Positions 1 through 5,905 of a DNA stretch of 11,501 nucleotides are shown in pieces; the first letter of the stretch is position 1; the number at the start of each line of letters is the position of its first letter. The notes under the pieces are model-generated. The model was not told the origin of the DNA and searched no databases. It saw nothing but the letters and a program-made list of their open reading frames with translations. The stretch covers positions 1-11,501 of the forward strand of contig JANOXC010000107.1 of the NCBI GenBank assembly GCA_031418215.1, read 5' to 3'. This stretch comes from JANOXC01 sp031418215. GTDB taxonomy: Bacteria > Bacteroidota > Bacteroidia > AKYH767-A > OLB10. The position numbers were made by a program, and so were the translations under genes.

Positions 1-1404
1 AGCCAATCCCTGCATTAACGCAGATGCTCCAAGACGGTTTGCTCCATGATCAGAAAAATTCGATTCACCTAATGAATATAAACCGGGGATAGTAGTCATA
101 AGGTTATAATCAACCCATAATCCGCCCATGGTATAATGAACTGCGGGATAAATCCGCATGGGGGTTTCATAGGGATTCTCATTTGTAATCTGCTGATACA
201 TCTGGAAAAGGTTCCCGTATTTTTCCTTAATCACCTCTTTCCCCATTTGCATGATTTCCTCTTCACTGGCATTGTGCATACCACGTTTATTCGCTTCTAC
301 AGCACCATATCGTTTCATGTTAAAAGTAAAATCAAGAAACACGGCCATCTTCGAAGTTCCGACACCATAACCTGCATCGCAACGTTCTTTGGCAGCGCGC
401 GACGCCACATCGCGTGGAACTAAATTACCAAATGCAGGATAACGTCTTTCCAAATAATAATCTCTTTCTTCTTCCGGTATGTCAATAGGTTTACGTTGAT
501 CATCTTTTTGTTTGGGCACCCATATACGGCCATCATTACGTAACGACTCACTCATCAACGTTAACTTCGACTGGTGATCTCCTGAAACAGGAATGCAGGT
601 TGGATGAATTTGCGTGAAACAAGGATTACCAAAAAATGCGCCCTTTTTATGTGCTTTCCAAGCGGCAGTTACATTGCTGCCCATACCATAAGTAGATAAG
701 TAAAACACATTTCCATATCCGCCGGTACATAACAAAACAGCATGACCAAAATGCCTCTCCAACTTTCCACTGATTAAATCTCTTGCAATGATGCCTCGTG
801 CTTTACCATCAATCATTACGACTTCCAGCATTTCATGTCTGCTGTACATTTTAATAGAACCTGTTCCTACCTGACGTTCTAAAGCACTATAAGCACCCAG
901 CAATAATTGCTGTCCCGTTTGTCCGGCTGCATAAAATGTGCGTTGTACCTGTGTACCACCAAATGAACGGTTACTCAACAACCCGCCATATTCACGAGCC
1001 AACGGAACACCTTGTGCTACACATTGATCGATGATATTGGTACTAACTTCGGCCAATCGATAAACATTGGATTCGCGTGCACGGTAATCGCCGCCTTTAA
1101 TGGTATCATAGAACAATCGGTAAACACTGTCACCATCATTCTGATAATTTTTGGCTGCATTGATACCACCTTGTGCTGCAATAGAATGCGCCCTGCGAGG
1201 TGAATCCTGAAAACAGAAACACTTCACTTTATAGCCCATCTCGGCAAGCGATGCTGCAGAAGAAGCACCGGCAAGCCCCGAGCCTACAACGATGATTTCG
1301 ATATTTCTTTTATTGGCAGGATTAACGAGCGGCACAGATGATTTGTATTTCACCCATTTCTCTTCGAGTTTACCTTCGGGAATGTTACTTTGTAATTTAG
1401 ACAT
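1..1404 (-). CDS. sdhA: Succinate dehydrogenase / fumarate reductase flavoprotein subunit (partial, C-terminus beyond left edge)
   Basis: Catalytic FAD subunit of complex II, which oxidises succinate to fumarate (or the reverse) on the cytoplasmic face of the membrane. The minus strand is open from the ATG at 1404 to the window edge, giving 468 residues of a protein usually about 640 long in Bacteroidota. A dinucleotide-binding stretch (IEIIVVGSGLAGASSA, residues 35-50) is followed by HSIAAQGG, whose H73 is the expected covalent FAD site. HPT and SESLRNDGR active-site motifs follow in mid-protein, and the visible part ends in the conserved SDHGANRLGASAL segment. sdhC lies upstream on the same strand, the normal Bacteroidota order sdhC-sdhA-sdhB, so sdhB is expected beyond the edge. 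Oddity: the start codon directly abuts an inverted-repeat arm of the inserted element at 1405-1876, so there is no typical purine-rich ribosome-binding site. Identification is very secure; the direction of catalysis in vivo is not shown. Confidence 0.96.
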   Translation of the reverse strand, partial: MSKLQSNIPEGKLEEKWVKYKSSVPLVNPANKRNIEIIVVGSGLAGASSAASLAEMGYKVKCFCFQDSPRRAHSIAAQGGINAAKNYQNDGDSVYRLFYDTIKGGDYRARESNVYRLAEVSTNIIDQCVAQGVPLAREYGGLLSNRSFGGTQVQRTFYAAGQTGQQLLLGAYSALERQVGTGSIKMYSRHEMLEVVMIDGKARGIIARDLISGKLERHFGHAVLLCTGGYGNVFYLSTYGMGSNVTAAWKAHKKGAFFGNPCFTQIHPTCIPVSGDHQSKLTLMSESLRNDGRIWVPKQKDDQRKPIDIPEEERDYYLERRYPAFGNLVPRDVASRAAKERCDAGYGVGTSKMAVFLDFTFNMKRYGAVEANKRGMHNASEEEIMQMGKEVIKEKYGNLFQMYQQITNENPYETPMRIYPAVHYTMGGLWVDYNLMTTIPGLYSLGESNFSDHGANRLGASALMQGLA

Positions 1405-1423
1405 AAGTATCAAGTATCAAGAC
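1405..1423. repeat. Inverted-repeat arm next to sdhA start
   Basis: Nineteen bases containing two direct copies of TATCAAG. The innermost base is the last base of the four-helix-bundle gene's TAG stop codon, and the outermost base touches the sdhA ATG. In the sdhCA transcript this arm can pair with the arm at 1851-1876, which would place the sdhA start at the foot of a stem. Confidence 0.8.
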
Positions 1424-1776
1424 TAAATTGTTAATGATTTTTGAAGTCCAACAGTCATTTTTTGAATTTCCTCTAATGACGTACAAGAAGAAACAAAATC
1501 TTCTTCTTTTATAAATTCTAATTTATTTGAAATAATAAGTTGCGTTTCCAATTCGAAACAAGAACCTAAAGAATTAACAAGATAACTATTAAAATCCCGA
1601 TTTGTTCTTTTTCCTGCCCCTTCAGCAATATTTGAAGGAATAGAAACTGCCGATCTTCGCATTTGACTTACAAGGGAAAATTTTTCTTCTGCCGGAAGCT
1701 TTTGTGTAAGCTTGTAAACATCAACAGCAAAATCAACTGATTTCTGCCAGATTTTGAGTTCTTTAAAATTATGCAT
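1423..1776 (-). CDS. Four helix bundle protein (23S rRNA intervening-sequence protein / S23 family)
   Basis: A 117-residue, all-helical protein. It has the family's hallmarks: an N-terminal F-x-E-L-x-I-W-x-K-S/A-V-D-F helix (residues 4-16), then the central QMRRSAVSIPSNIAEGAGKR block (about residues 38-57), then two further amphipathic helices. Length is typical for the family (about 110-130). Relatives are encoded within 23S rRNA intervening sequences, as stand-alone genes, and as the Avd accessory of diversity-generating retroelements. They form basic oligomeric bundles thought to bind nucleic acid, and the function of stand-alone members is unknown. The ATG at 1776 has only a weak upstream ribosome-binding site in an AT-rich leader. 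The gene sits inside the sdhC-sdhA interval and is flanked by inverted repeats, which argues for insertion rather than a role in respiration. No reverse transcriptase or template repeat is nearby. Confidence 0.9.
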   Translation of the reverse strand: MHNFKELKIWQKSVDFAVDVYKLTQKLPAEEKFSLVSQMRRSAVSIPSNIAEGAGKRTNRDFNSYLVNSLGSCFELETQLIISNKLEFIKEEDFVSSCTSLEEIQKMTVGLQKSLTI

Positions 1777-1850
1777 GATTATATAGGTTAGTGTTAGATT
1801 TTTTTGAATTGATTTTTTCTACAACTGACCACATTATTAATTATTTTATT

Positions 1851-1876
1851 GTCTTGATACTAACATCTTGATACTT
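1851..1876. repeat. Inverted-repeat arm next to sdhC stop
   Basis: Partner of the 1405-1423 arm. It carries two CTTGATACT words separated by a few bases. Positions 1851-1860 and 1868-1876 together complement the whole left arm, leaving a 7-nt bulge. Confidence 0.8.
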
Positions 1877-1885
1877 GGCGCTCAA

Positions 1886-2560
1886 TTAAGCTATCCACTT
1901 CATATAAATAGCAATCGGCATACAAGCAAATATGATTGGAATAATAACAGAATACCAGAAACCAACTTTTTTAATTAACGGCATATATTTAGGATGATTC
2001 CATCCCATTGTTTGAAATGCAGACTGGAAACCATGCATCAGATGATAAGACAAAGAAACCATCGCAGCGCTATAGAGAATGACAACCCATAATTGACTGA
2101 ACACCTCTTTCATCTCACCAAACAATGTTTCTTCTCCACTTGTTATTTCATCAGTAAAGCGACTGATCACCCAAAAATGACGGAGATGAATGATTAGAAA
2201 CATTAACAGAATGGTACCCAACAATCCCATTGAACGTGAATACCATTTGCTGTTGGCATTGCCATTAAAAGCAACATACTGTATTGGGCGTGCTTTTTGA
2301 TTTTGACGGGTTAACAGATAGGATTGTACAATGTGCAATATCAAACCAAGGAATAAAACGATTTCCATGGTGCGTATAATAATATTTTTTGCAAAAAACT
2401 CTGCAACAGTATTAAATGTTTCGCCACCATCATTAAAAAAAATACATGCATTAACGCTTACATGCACTACAAGGAAAGTGATCAGGAAAAGACCTGTTAG
2501 TCCCATGATGAATTTGCGTCCGATCGAAGATTGGAATAATGAATATGATGCCGTTGCCAT
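1886..2560 (-). CDS. sdhC: Succinate dehydrogenase cytochrome b subunit (b558 family)
   Basis: Membrane anchor of complex II. It binds heme b and passes electrons between the iron-sulfur subunit and quinone, menaquinone in most Bacteroidota. The 224 residues carry five hydrophobic segments at roughly 17-41, 60-84, 111-132, 155-178 and 200-221. Candidate heme ligands are one histidine in each of the first four: H33, H76, H125 and H173 (H176 is close by). This is the pattern of the di-heme, single-polypeptide anchors of Bacillus and Wolinella, so no separate sdhD is expected. The ATG at 2560 begins the typical MATASYSLFQSSIGRKFIM region. It is the first gene of the operon, with a promoter-like sequence about 70 bp upstream. 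It is separated from sdhA by the inserted element at 1405-1876. Family assignment is secure; individual ligands are by analogy. Confidence 0.94.
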   Translation of the reverse strand: MATASYSLFQSSIGRKFIMGLTGLFLITFLVVHVSVNACIFFNDGGETFNTVAEFFAKNIIIRTMEIVLFLGLILHIVQSYLLTRQNQKARPIQYVAFNGNANSKWYSRSMGLLGTILLMFLIIHLRHFWVISRFTDEITSGEETLFGEMKEVFSQLWVVILYSAAMVSLSYHLMHGFQSAFQTMGWNHPKYMPLIKKVGFWYSVIIPIIFACMPIAIYMKWIA

Positions 2561-2626
2561 AGCTGTTTTCTGAAATATTAAGTTCCGGTTCGCCCTGTTT
2601 CTAATCTAAAAAGGGCTAAAGTGCTG

Positions 2627-2657
2627 CAAATTTAATACAGATGAGCGGCTATTCAAA
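2627..2657 (-). promoter_or_regulatory. Bacteroidota-type promoter for the sdh operon
   Basis: Reading the minus strand, TTTG (2657-2654) is followed after exactly 19 bases by TAAATTTG (2634-2627). This matches the published Bacteroidota pattern of a TTTG -33 box and a TAnnTTTG -7 box spaced by 19-21. Transcription would begin near 2620 and leave a leader of about 60 nt before the sdhC ATG. The -33 box lies in the divergent region shared with the peptidase gene. Confidence 0.65.
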
Positions 2658-2703
2658 CTCCAATGACCAACAAAATCACATTATTTAGATGTTGGAAAAT
2701 CAC

Positions 2704-2711
2704 TATTTTTA
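2704..2711 (+). promoter_or_regulatory. Possible -7 box for the Xaa-Pro aminopeptidase gene
   Basis: TATTTTTA resembles the TAnnTTTG -7 box with one mismatch and lies 26 bases before the ATG at 2738. No convincing TTTG is seen at the expected -33 distance, so this is a weak call. Confidence 0.25.
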
Positions 2712-2737
2712 CCTCAAACTTAGAAAGAACCTGCTGT

Positions 2738-4048
2738 ATGAAATACACTCCAATAGAAAAGCGCTTGTTTATTGAAAACCGCAACCGTTTTAAAGCATCT
2801 TTAAAACCCGGTGCCTTGGCTTTCTTTAATGCCAATGATGAAATGCCCCGCAATGGTGATTGCAATTTCCCATTCCGTCAGAATTCCGACCTGTTTTACC
2901 TCTCCGGCATCGACCAGGAGCAAACCATACTTGTTGTTTTTCCGGATGCACCACTTCCTCAGTATAAAGAAATATTATTCCTCCGCCAGACCAATGAGAA
3001 AATAGCGGTTTGGGAAGGACATAAATACACCAAAGAAGAAGCCCGCCAGGCTTCCGGAATTCAAAGTGTTTACTGGCTGGAAGAATTTCAGAATATTCTC
3101 CCTGTATTAATGCATCATTCTTCGCATATATATATCAACCTGAATGAAAACGATCGTTTTAGTTCTGAAGTTCCTTACCGTGAATTACGTTTTTGCAATG
3201 ACTTGAAAAACCGCTATCCTGCTCATACTTATGAGCGAACAGGACCGATCATGTCACAACTGCGTTCCATTAAAACAGACCTCGAGATTAAGCAATTGCA
3301 AAAGGCCATTGACATCACTGAAAAAGCCTTTCGCAAAGTGATGCGTTTTGTTAAACCGGGTGTAATGGAATATGAGATTGAAGCAGAAGTCACGCATGAG
3401 TTTATCCGTAAGCGCGCAACAGGCCATGCATACACTCCTATCATTGCATCAGGTGCCAATGCATGTGTATTACATTACATTGATAACAATAAAGAATGCA
3501 AAACCGGCGATGTTATACTAATGGATTTTGGTGCAGAATATGCAAATTACGCTGCCGATCTAACGCGTTGCATTCCGGTGAGTGGTGAATTTACAGACCG
3601 TCAACGTGATGTTTACAACGCCGTACTGCGTGTGATGCGGCAGGCAACAAAAATGCTGGTCCCTGGAAATACAATTGAAAAATACCATGTGGAAGTGGGC
3701 AATATCATGGAACAAGAACTGATTGGATTGGGATTATTGAATAAAGAGGATGTAAAAAAACAAAATCCTGAGCAGCCATTGTATAAAAAGTATTTCATGC
3801 ATGGCACGAGTCACTTCCTGGGCCTTGACGTGCATGATGTCGGCAATAAGTATGAGCCTATGAAAGCAGGAATGATATTTACCTGTGAGCCAGGAATATA
3901 TATACCTGAAGAAAATCTCGGTATTCGTATTGAAAACGACATCTTGGTAACAACGAAATCTCCAATTGACTTGATGTCTGCCATTCCAATTGAAGTGGAG
4001 GAGATAGAAGAAGCAATGCGTGAAGCAAGAATGGTGCATAGCGGATAG
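2738..4048 (+). CDS. pepP: Xaa-Pro aminopeptidase (peptidase family M24B)
   Basis: Cytoplasmic metallo-exopeptidase that removes an N-terminal residue preceding proline. The protein has 436 residues: an aminopeptidase-P N-terminal domain (about 1-165) followed by a pita-bread M24 catalytic domain. The five dinuclear-metal ligands are all present: D263 (in MDFGAEY), D274 (in AADLTR), H359 (in GTSHFLGLDVHDVG), E384 (in TCEPGIYIPEE) and E399 (in IRIEND). H246 and H366 match the accessory active-site histidines. Spacing is close to E. coli PepP, and no signal peptide is seen. I place the start at the ATG at 2738 (MKYTPIEKRLF). The frame is open back to an ATG at 2663, but those 25 residues fall in the promoter region shared with sdhC and do not resemble the family. 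It is divergent from sdhC and followed 68 bp later by the helicase on the same strand, so co-transcription is possible. Confidence 0.93.
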   Translation: MKYTPIEKRLFIENRNRFKASLKPGALAFFNANDEMPRNGDCNFPFRQNSDLFYLSGIDQEQTILVVFPDAPLPQYKEILFLRQTNEKIAVWEGHKYTKEEARQASGIQSVYWLEEFQNILPVLMHHSSHIYINLNENDRFSSEVPYRELRFCNDLKNRYPAHTYERTGPIMSQLRSIKTDLEIKQLQKAIDITEKAFRKVMRFVKPGVMEYEIEAEVTHEFIRKRATGHAYTPIIASGANACVLHYIDNNKECKTGDVILMDFGAEYANYAADLTRCIPVSGEFTDRQRDVYNAVLRVMRQATKMLVPGNTIEKYHVEVGNIMEQELIGLGLLNKEDVKKQNPEQPLYKKYFMHGTSHFLGLDVHDVGNKYEPMKAGMIFTCEPGIYIPEENLGIRIENDILVTTKSPIDLMSAIPIEVEEIEEAMREARMVHSG

Positions 4049-4102
4049 CGCTTGATGTGTGAATATTGAGGTTATCGTAAAAAAATTTACATTCATTAAA
4101 GT

Positions 4103-4119
4103 AAAGGAAAAACAATTTG
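4103..4119 (+). promoter_or_regulatory. Ribosome-binding site fixing the TTG start of the helicase gene
   Basis: AAAGGAAA lies 6-8 bases before a TTG codon at 4117. An in-frame TAA at 4102-4104 excludes any upstream start. The next in-frame ATG lies far inside the conserved helicase core, so TTG is the only start that retains the Q motif. Confidence 0.75.
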
Positions 4120-5325
4120 AATTTTACAGATTTCGGTCTTAATCCAAAATTACAGGAAGGCATTGATGCAATAGGTTTTAAAGCTGCAACACCAGTACAA
4201 GAACAAGTTATTCCCATTATTTTAGCCGGGAAAGATTTGATTGCTTCTGCACAAACAGGTACCGGCAAAACCGCAGCTTTTCTTTTACCCATCATTCATA
4301 AAATATTAGAAGCACATGAGGATGAGCATATACATGCATTGATTATTGTTCCAACAAGAGAGTTGGCTTTGCAGATTGCTCAGCAATTAGATGGGCTTTC
4401 CTATTTTACTTCTGTAAGTTCTATTGCTATTTATGGAGGTGGTGACGGTACTAATTTTGAAACGGAGAAAAAAGCATTGTCTCATGGTGCAGATATTGTA
4501 ATCTGTACACCCGGCAAAATGCTTTCTCATCTTAACATGGGTTATGTTAAAGTAAAAGAATTGAAATACTTGATTTTGGATGAAGCCGACCGCATGCTTG
4601 ACATGGGATTCAATGAAGACATCATGCGAATCATTTCATTTCTTCCAAAGAAAAGGCAAAACCTTCTTTTCTCTGCAACCATGCCGCATAAGATGCGGGA
4701 ACTTGCCAGAAAAATATTACATCACCCTGAAGAAATTAATATTTCCGTTTCAAAGCCCGCCGAGAATGTAACACAAGAAGCATTTATTGTTTATGATGCT
4801 CAAAAAATTCCGCTGGTTAATTATATATTGAAGGAAAAAAAATTCCCTCTGGTTTTGATATTCTGCTCCACTAAAATAAGTGTGAAAGACCTTGCAAGGG
4901 AGTTAAAACGAGCAAAGTTTTCTATTGAAGAAATACATTCAGACCTCGACCAAGCAACAAGAGAAAAAGTACTGTCGGGTTTTATTAACCGGCGCACAAA
5001 TATCTTAGTTGCTACGGATGTGCTTTCACGCGGAATCGACATTCAGGATATTGATCTTGTAATCAATTATGATGTGCCCAATGACGGCGAAGATTATATT
5101 CATCGTATCGGTCGAACAGCAAGAGCAAAATCCAAAGGAGAAGCCATTACGTTTGTGAATCAGAAAGAGCAGGGAAAGTTTGCACGGATAGAGCAATTAC
5201 TGGGAAATTCTGTGACCAAAGCTGTTGTACCGGAACAGTTGGGACCTGTTCCGCTTTACGAACCGTTGAAAAACAAGACATCAATAGCAAGAAGAAAACC
5301 GGGAAACAAACACCGGAAAAAGTAA
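4117..5325 (+). CDS. DEAD-box ATP-dependent RNA helicase (RhlE/SrmB-like)
   Basis: ATP-driven unwinding of short RNA duplexes, with family roles in ribosome assembly, mRNA decay or cold adaptation. All core motifs appear in order within 402 residues. They are the Q motif (F-x-L at residues 6-8 and GF-x-AATPVQ near 20-28), motif I AQTGTGKT (45-52), Ia PTRELA, Ib TPGK, II DEAD (155-158), III SAT (186-188), IV LIFCST, V ATDVLSRGID, and VI HRIGRTAR (329-336). The tail after the second RecA domain is short and basic (ends KPGNKHRKK), as in small RhlE-like proteins, and there is no RNA-binding DbpA-type domain. Translation begins at TTG. The gene follows the aminopeptidase by 68 bp and is followed by a repeat-rich gap with no clear T-tract terminator. 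The subfamily and biological role cannot be fixed from sequence alone. Confidence 0.94.
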   Translation: MNFTDFGLNPKLQEGIDAIGFKAATPVQEQVIPIILAGKDLIASAQTGTGKTAAFLLPIIHKILEAHEDEHIHALIIVPTRELALQIAQQLDGLSYFTSVSSIAIYGGGDGTNFETEKKALSHGADIVICTPGKMLSHLNMGYVKVKELKYLILDEADRMLDMGFNEDIMRIISFLPKKRQNLLFSATMPHKMRELARKILHHPEEINISVSKPAENVTQEAFIVYDAQKIPLVNYILKEKKFPLVLIFCSTKISVKDLARELKRAKFSIEEIHSDLDQATREKVLSGFINRRTNILVATDVLSRGIDIQDIDLVINYDVPNDGEDYIHRIGRTARAKSKGEAITFVNQKEQGKFARIEQLLGNSVTKAVVPEQLGPVPLYEPLKNKTSIARRKPGNKHRKK

Positions 5326-5360
5326 TTTTCATCCTACGCCAAATCCTATGGATGATAATA

Positions 5361-5384
5361 GAAAATTTGAAAATTTGAAAATTT
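5361..5384. repeat. Three tandem copies of an 8-bp unit (gaaaattt)
   Basis: Three exact head-to-tail copies of GAAAATTT, beginning 36 bases after the helicase stop codon and ending just before the first CAGGTG hairpin. No function is visible. Confidence 0.9.
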
Positions 5385-5389
5385 AACGT

Positions 5390-5413
5390 GTGTCAGGTGT
5401 TGTCACCTGACAC
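5390..5413. repeat. Perfect 10-bp hairpin with CAGGTG/CACCTG core
   Basis: Arms gtgtcaggtg (5390-5399) and cacctgacac (5404-5413) enclose the loop TTGT. The central 18 bases are the exact reverse complement of the central 18 bases of the hairpin at 5536-5557. It could weakly help end helicase transcription, but no T-tract follows it. Confidence 0.85.
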
Positions 5414-5470
5414 TTCCATATAGTTAAGGGTTTCTCAAAGGAATCACCAGAAGCAAATGCTTGCCAACAA

Positions 5471-5495
5471 GGTGACAAGACCTGAAGTGGGAGAA
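5471..5495 (+). repeat. Diverged copy A of a 25-bp repeat
   Basis: GGTGACAAGACCTGAAGTGG followed by GAGAA matches copies B and C (5541, 5567) at most positions. It lies 70 bp before copy B and has lost the perfect hairpin of copy B. Confidence 0.7.
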
Positions 5496-5535
5496 TGCGT
5501 GATTTAGAAAACATCTAGCATCGTGTAAGTAGCAA

Positions 5536-5557
5536 CTTCAGGTGACAACACCTGAAG
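5536..5557. repeat. Perfect 9-bp hairpin overlapping repeat copy B
   Basis: Arms cttcaggtg (5536-5544) and cacctgaag (5549-5557) enclose the loop ACAA. The core is identical to the 5390-5413 hairpin read on the other strand, so the two are oppositely oriented copies of one element. Confidence 0.85.
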
Positions 5558-5591
5558 CAGGAGAAAGTTGACAACACCTGAAGCAGGAGAA
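5541..5591 (+). repeat. Two adjacent copies (B and C) of a 25-bp repeat, 26-bp period
   Basis: Copy B (5541-5565) and copy C (5567-5591) differ at one position near their 5' end and share ACAACACCTGAAGCAGGAGA. Copy C keeps only the right arm of the hairpin. There is no spacer between the copies, so this is not a CRISPR array. Confidence 0.88.
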
Positions 5592-5653
5592 ATAAAAAAA
5601 TATTAGTAATATTTAATCATTTGAAAATGGAATTAGCTTTCCCTCTTTTGCAA

Positions 5654-5674
5654 GCACGAGACTCCGCCTCGTGT
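5654..5674. repeat. REP-like GC-rich hairpin (gcacgag ... ctcgtgt)
   Basis: Arms at 5654-5660 and 5668-5674 pair over seven positions (one G·T) around the loop ACTCCGC, in otherwise AT-rich sequence. An imperfect GC-rich palindrome (gccagacttccagccgg, 5684-5700) follows within 10 bases. Two adjacent short GC hairpins are the layout of REP/BIME elements. Calling it REP is inference until genome copies are counted. Confidence 0.5.
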
Positions 5675-5748
5675 TAATTTATTGCCAGACTTCCAGCCGG
5701 TTTAAAATCGCATAGCAAGAAATTTTCTTAGTTGGTATTTAGTTATAT

Positions 5749-5764
5749 TAAGCGATGACGCTTA
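5749..5764. repeat. Short 6-bp hairpin (taagcg / cgctta)
   Basis: A perfect 6-bp stem with loop ATGA. It is too short and lacks a T-tract, so it is not called a terminator. Confidence 0.4.
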
Positions 5765-5819
5765 GTCTTGAGCATGACCGAAATAAAAATATTTTTTGAG
5801 TACTTTTATGGGATTTTTA

Positions 5820-5875
5820 AAAATGCAAAATGCAAAATGCAAAATGCAAAATGTAAAATGTAAAATGTAAAATGT
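5820..5875. repeat. Eight-copy heptamer tandem repeat (4 x aaaatgc, 4 x aaaatgt)
   Basis: Four exact AAAATGC units (5820-5847) are followed directly by four exact AAAATGT units (5848-5875), 56 bp in total. The tract starts 30 bp past the metallopeptidase stop codon as that gene is transcribed. The block change from C to T suggests expansion by slippage after one point mutation. It is probably length-variable between strains. Confidence 0.95.
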
Positions 5876-5905
5876 AAAACCCAAAACACTAAACTTTAAA
5901 CTCCC

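Larger units (their letters stand above)
1405..1876 (-). mobile_element. IVS-like element: four-helix-bundle gene bracketed by inverted repeats, inside the sdh operon
   Basis: The 472-bp segment between sdhC and sdhA begins and ends with matching inverted repeats. The arm at 1405-1423 (aagtatcaagtatcaagac) pairs with 1851-1860 plus 1868-1876, giving 19 base pairs with a 7-nt bulge at 1861-1867. The arms contain a repeated TATCAAG/CTTGATA word. They enclose a single gene of the 23S-rRNA intervening-sequence protein family. Outside the arms only 9 bp (1877-1885) separate the element from the sdhC stop codon, and nothing separates it from the sdhA ATG. This resembles rRNA intervening sequences, where terminal repeats form a stem around a similar ORF, but here the host is a protein-coding operon. 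Seen: repeats, ORF and position. Inferred: that the segment is an insertion and once moved. No target-site duplication was recognised. Confidence 0.55.
5326..5905. other. Gene-free repeat-rich intergenic region
   Basis: No coding sequence with family resemblance is seen on either strand across 580 bp. Both flanking genes end here (helicase from the left, metallopeptidase from the right). The interval holds at least five separate repeat or hairpin structures listed individually. It looks like a convergent intergenic space that has accumulated palindromic and simple repeats. No transposase is present. Confidence 0.8.

Noticed and set aside
136..423. Plus-strand open frame of 95 codons (and another at 1012-1203)
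   Set aside because: Both lie antisense inside the conserved sdhA coding sequence and show no family features.
1423..1776. Avd component of a diversity-generating retroelement
   Set aside because: The protein family is the same, but there is no reverse transcriptase, template repeat or variable target gene in the window.
1405..1876. Intervening sequence inside a 23S rRNA gene
   Set aside because: The flanks are sdhC and sdhA, and no rRNA sequence is present.
2663..2737. Upstream ATG extending the aminopeptidase by 25 residues
   Set aside because: The extra residues overlap the sdhC promoter region, do not resemble the family N-terminus, and the ATG at 2738 gives the usual length.
3734..4295. 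Minus-strand open frames spanning the aminopeptidase/helicase junction
   Set aside because: They run antisense to two well-conserved genes, have unusual composition and no recognisable domain.
5541..5591. CRISPR-like short repeats
   Set aside because: The copies are directly adjacent without unique spacers, and no cas gene is present.
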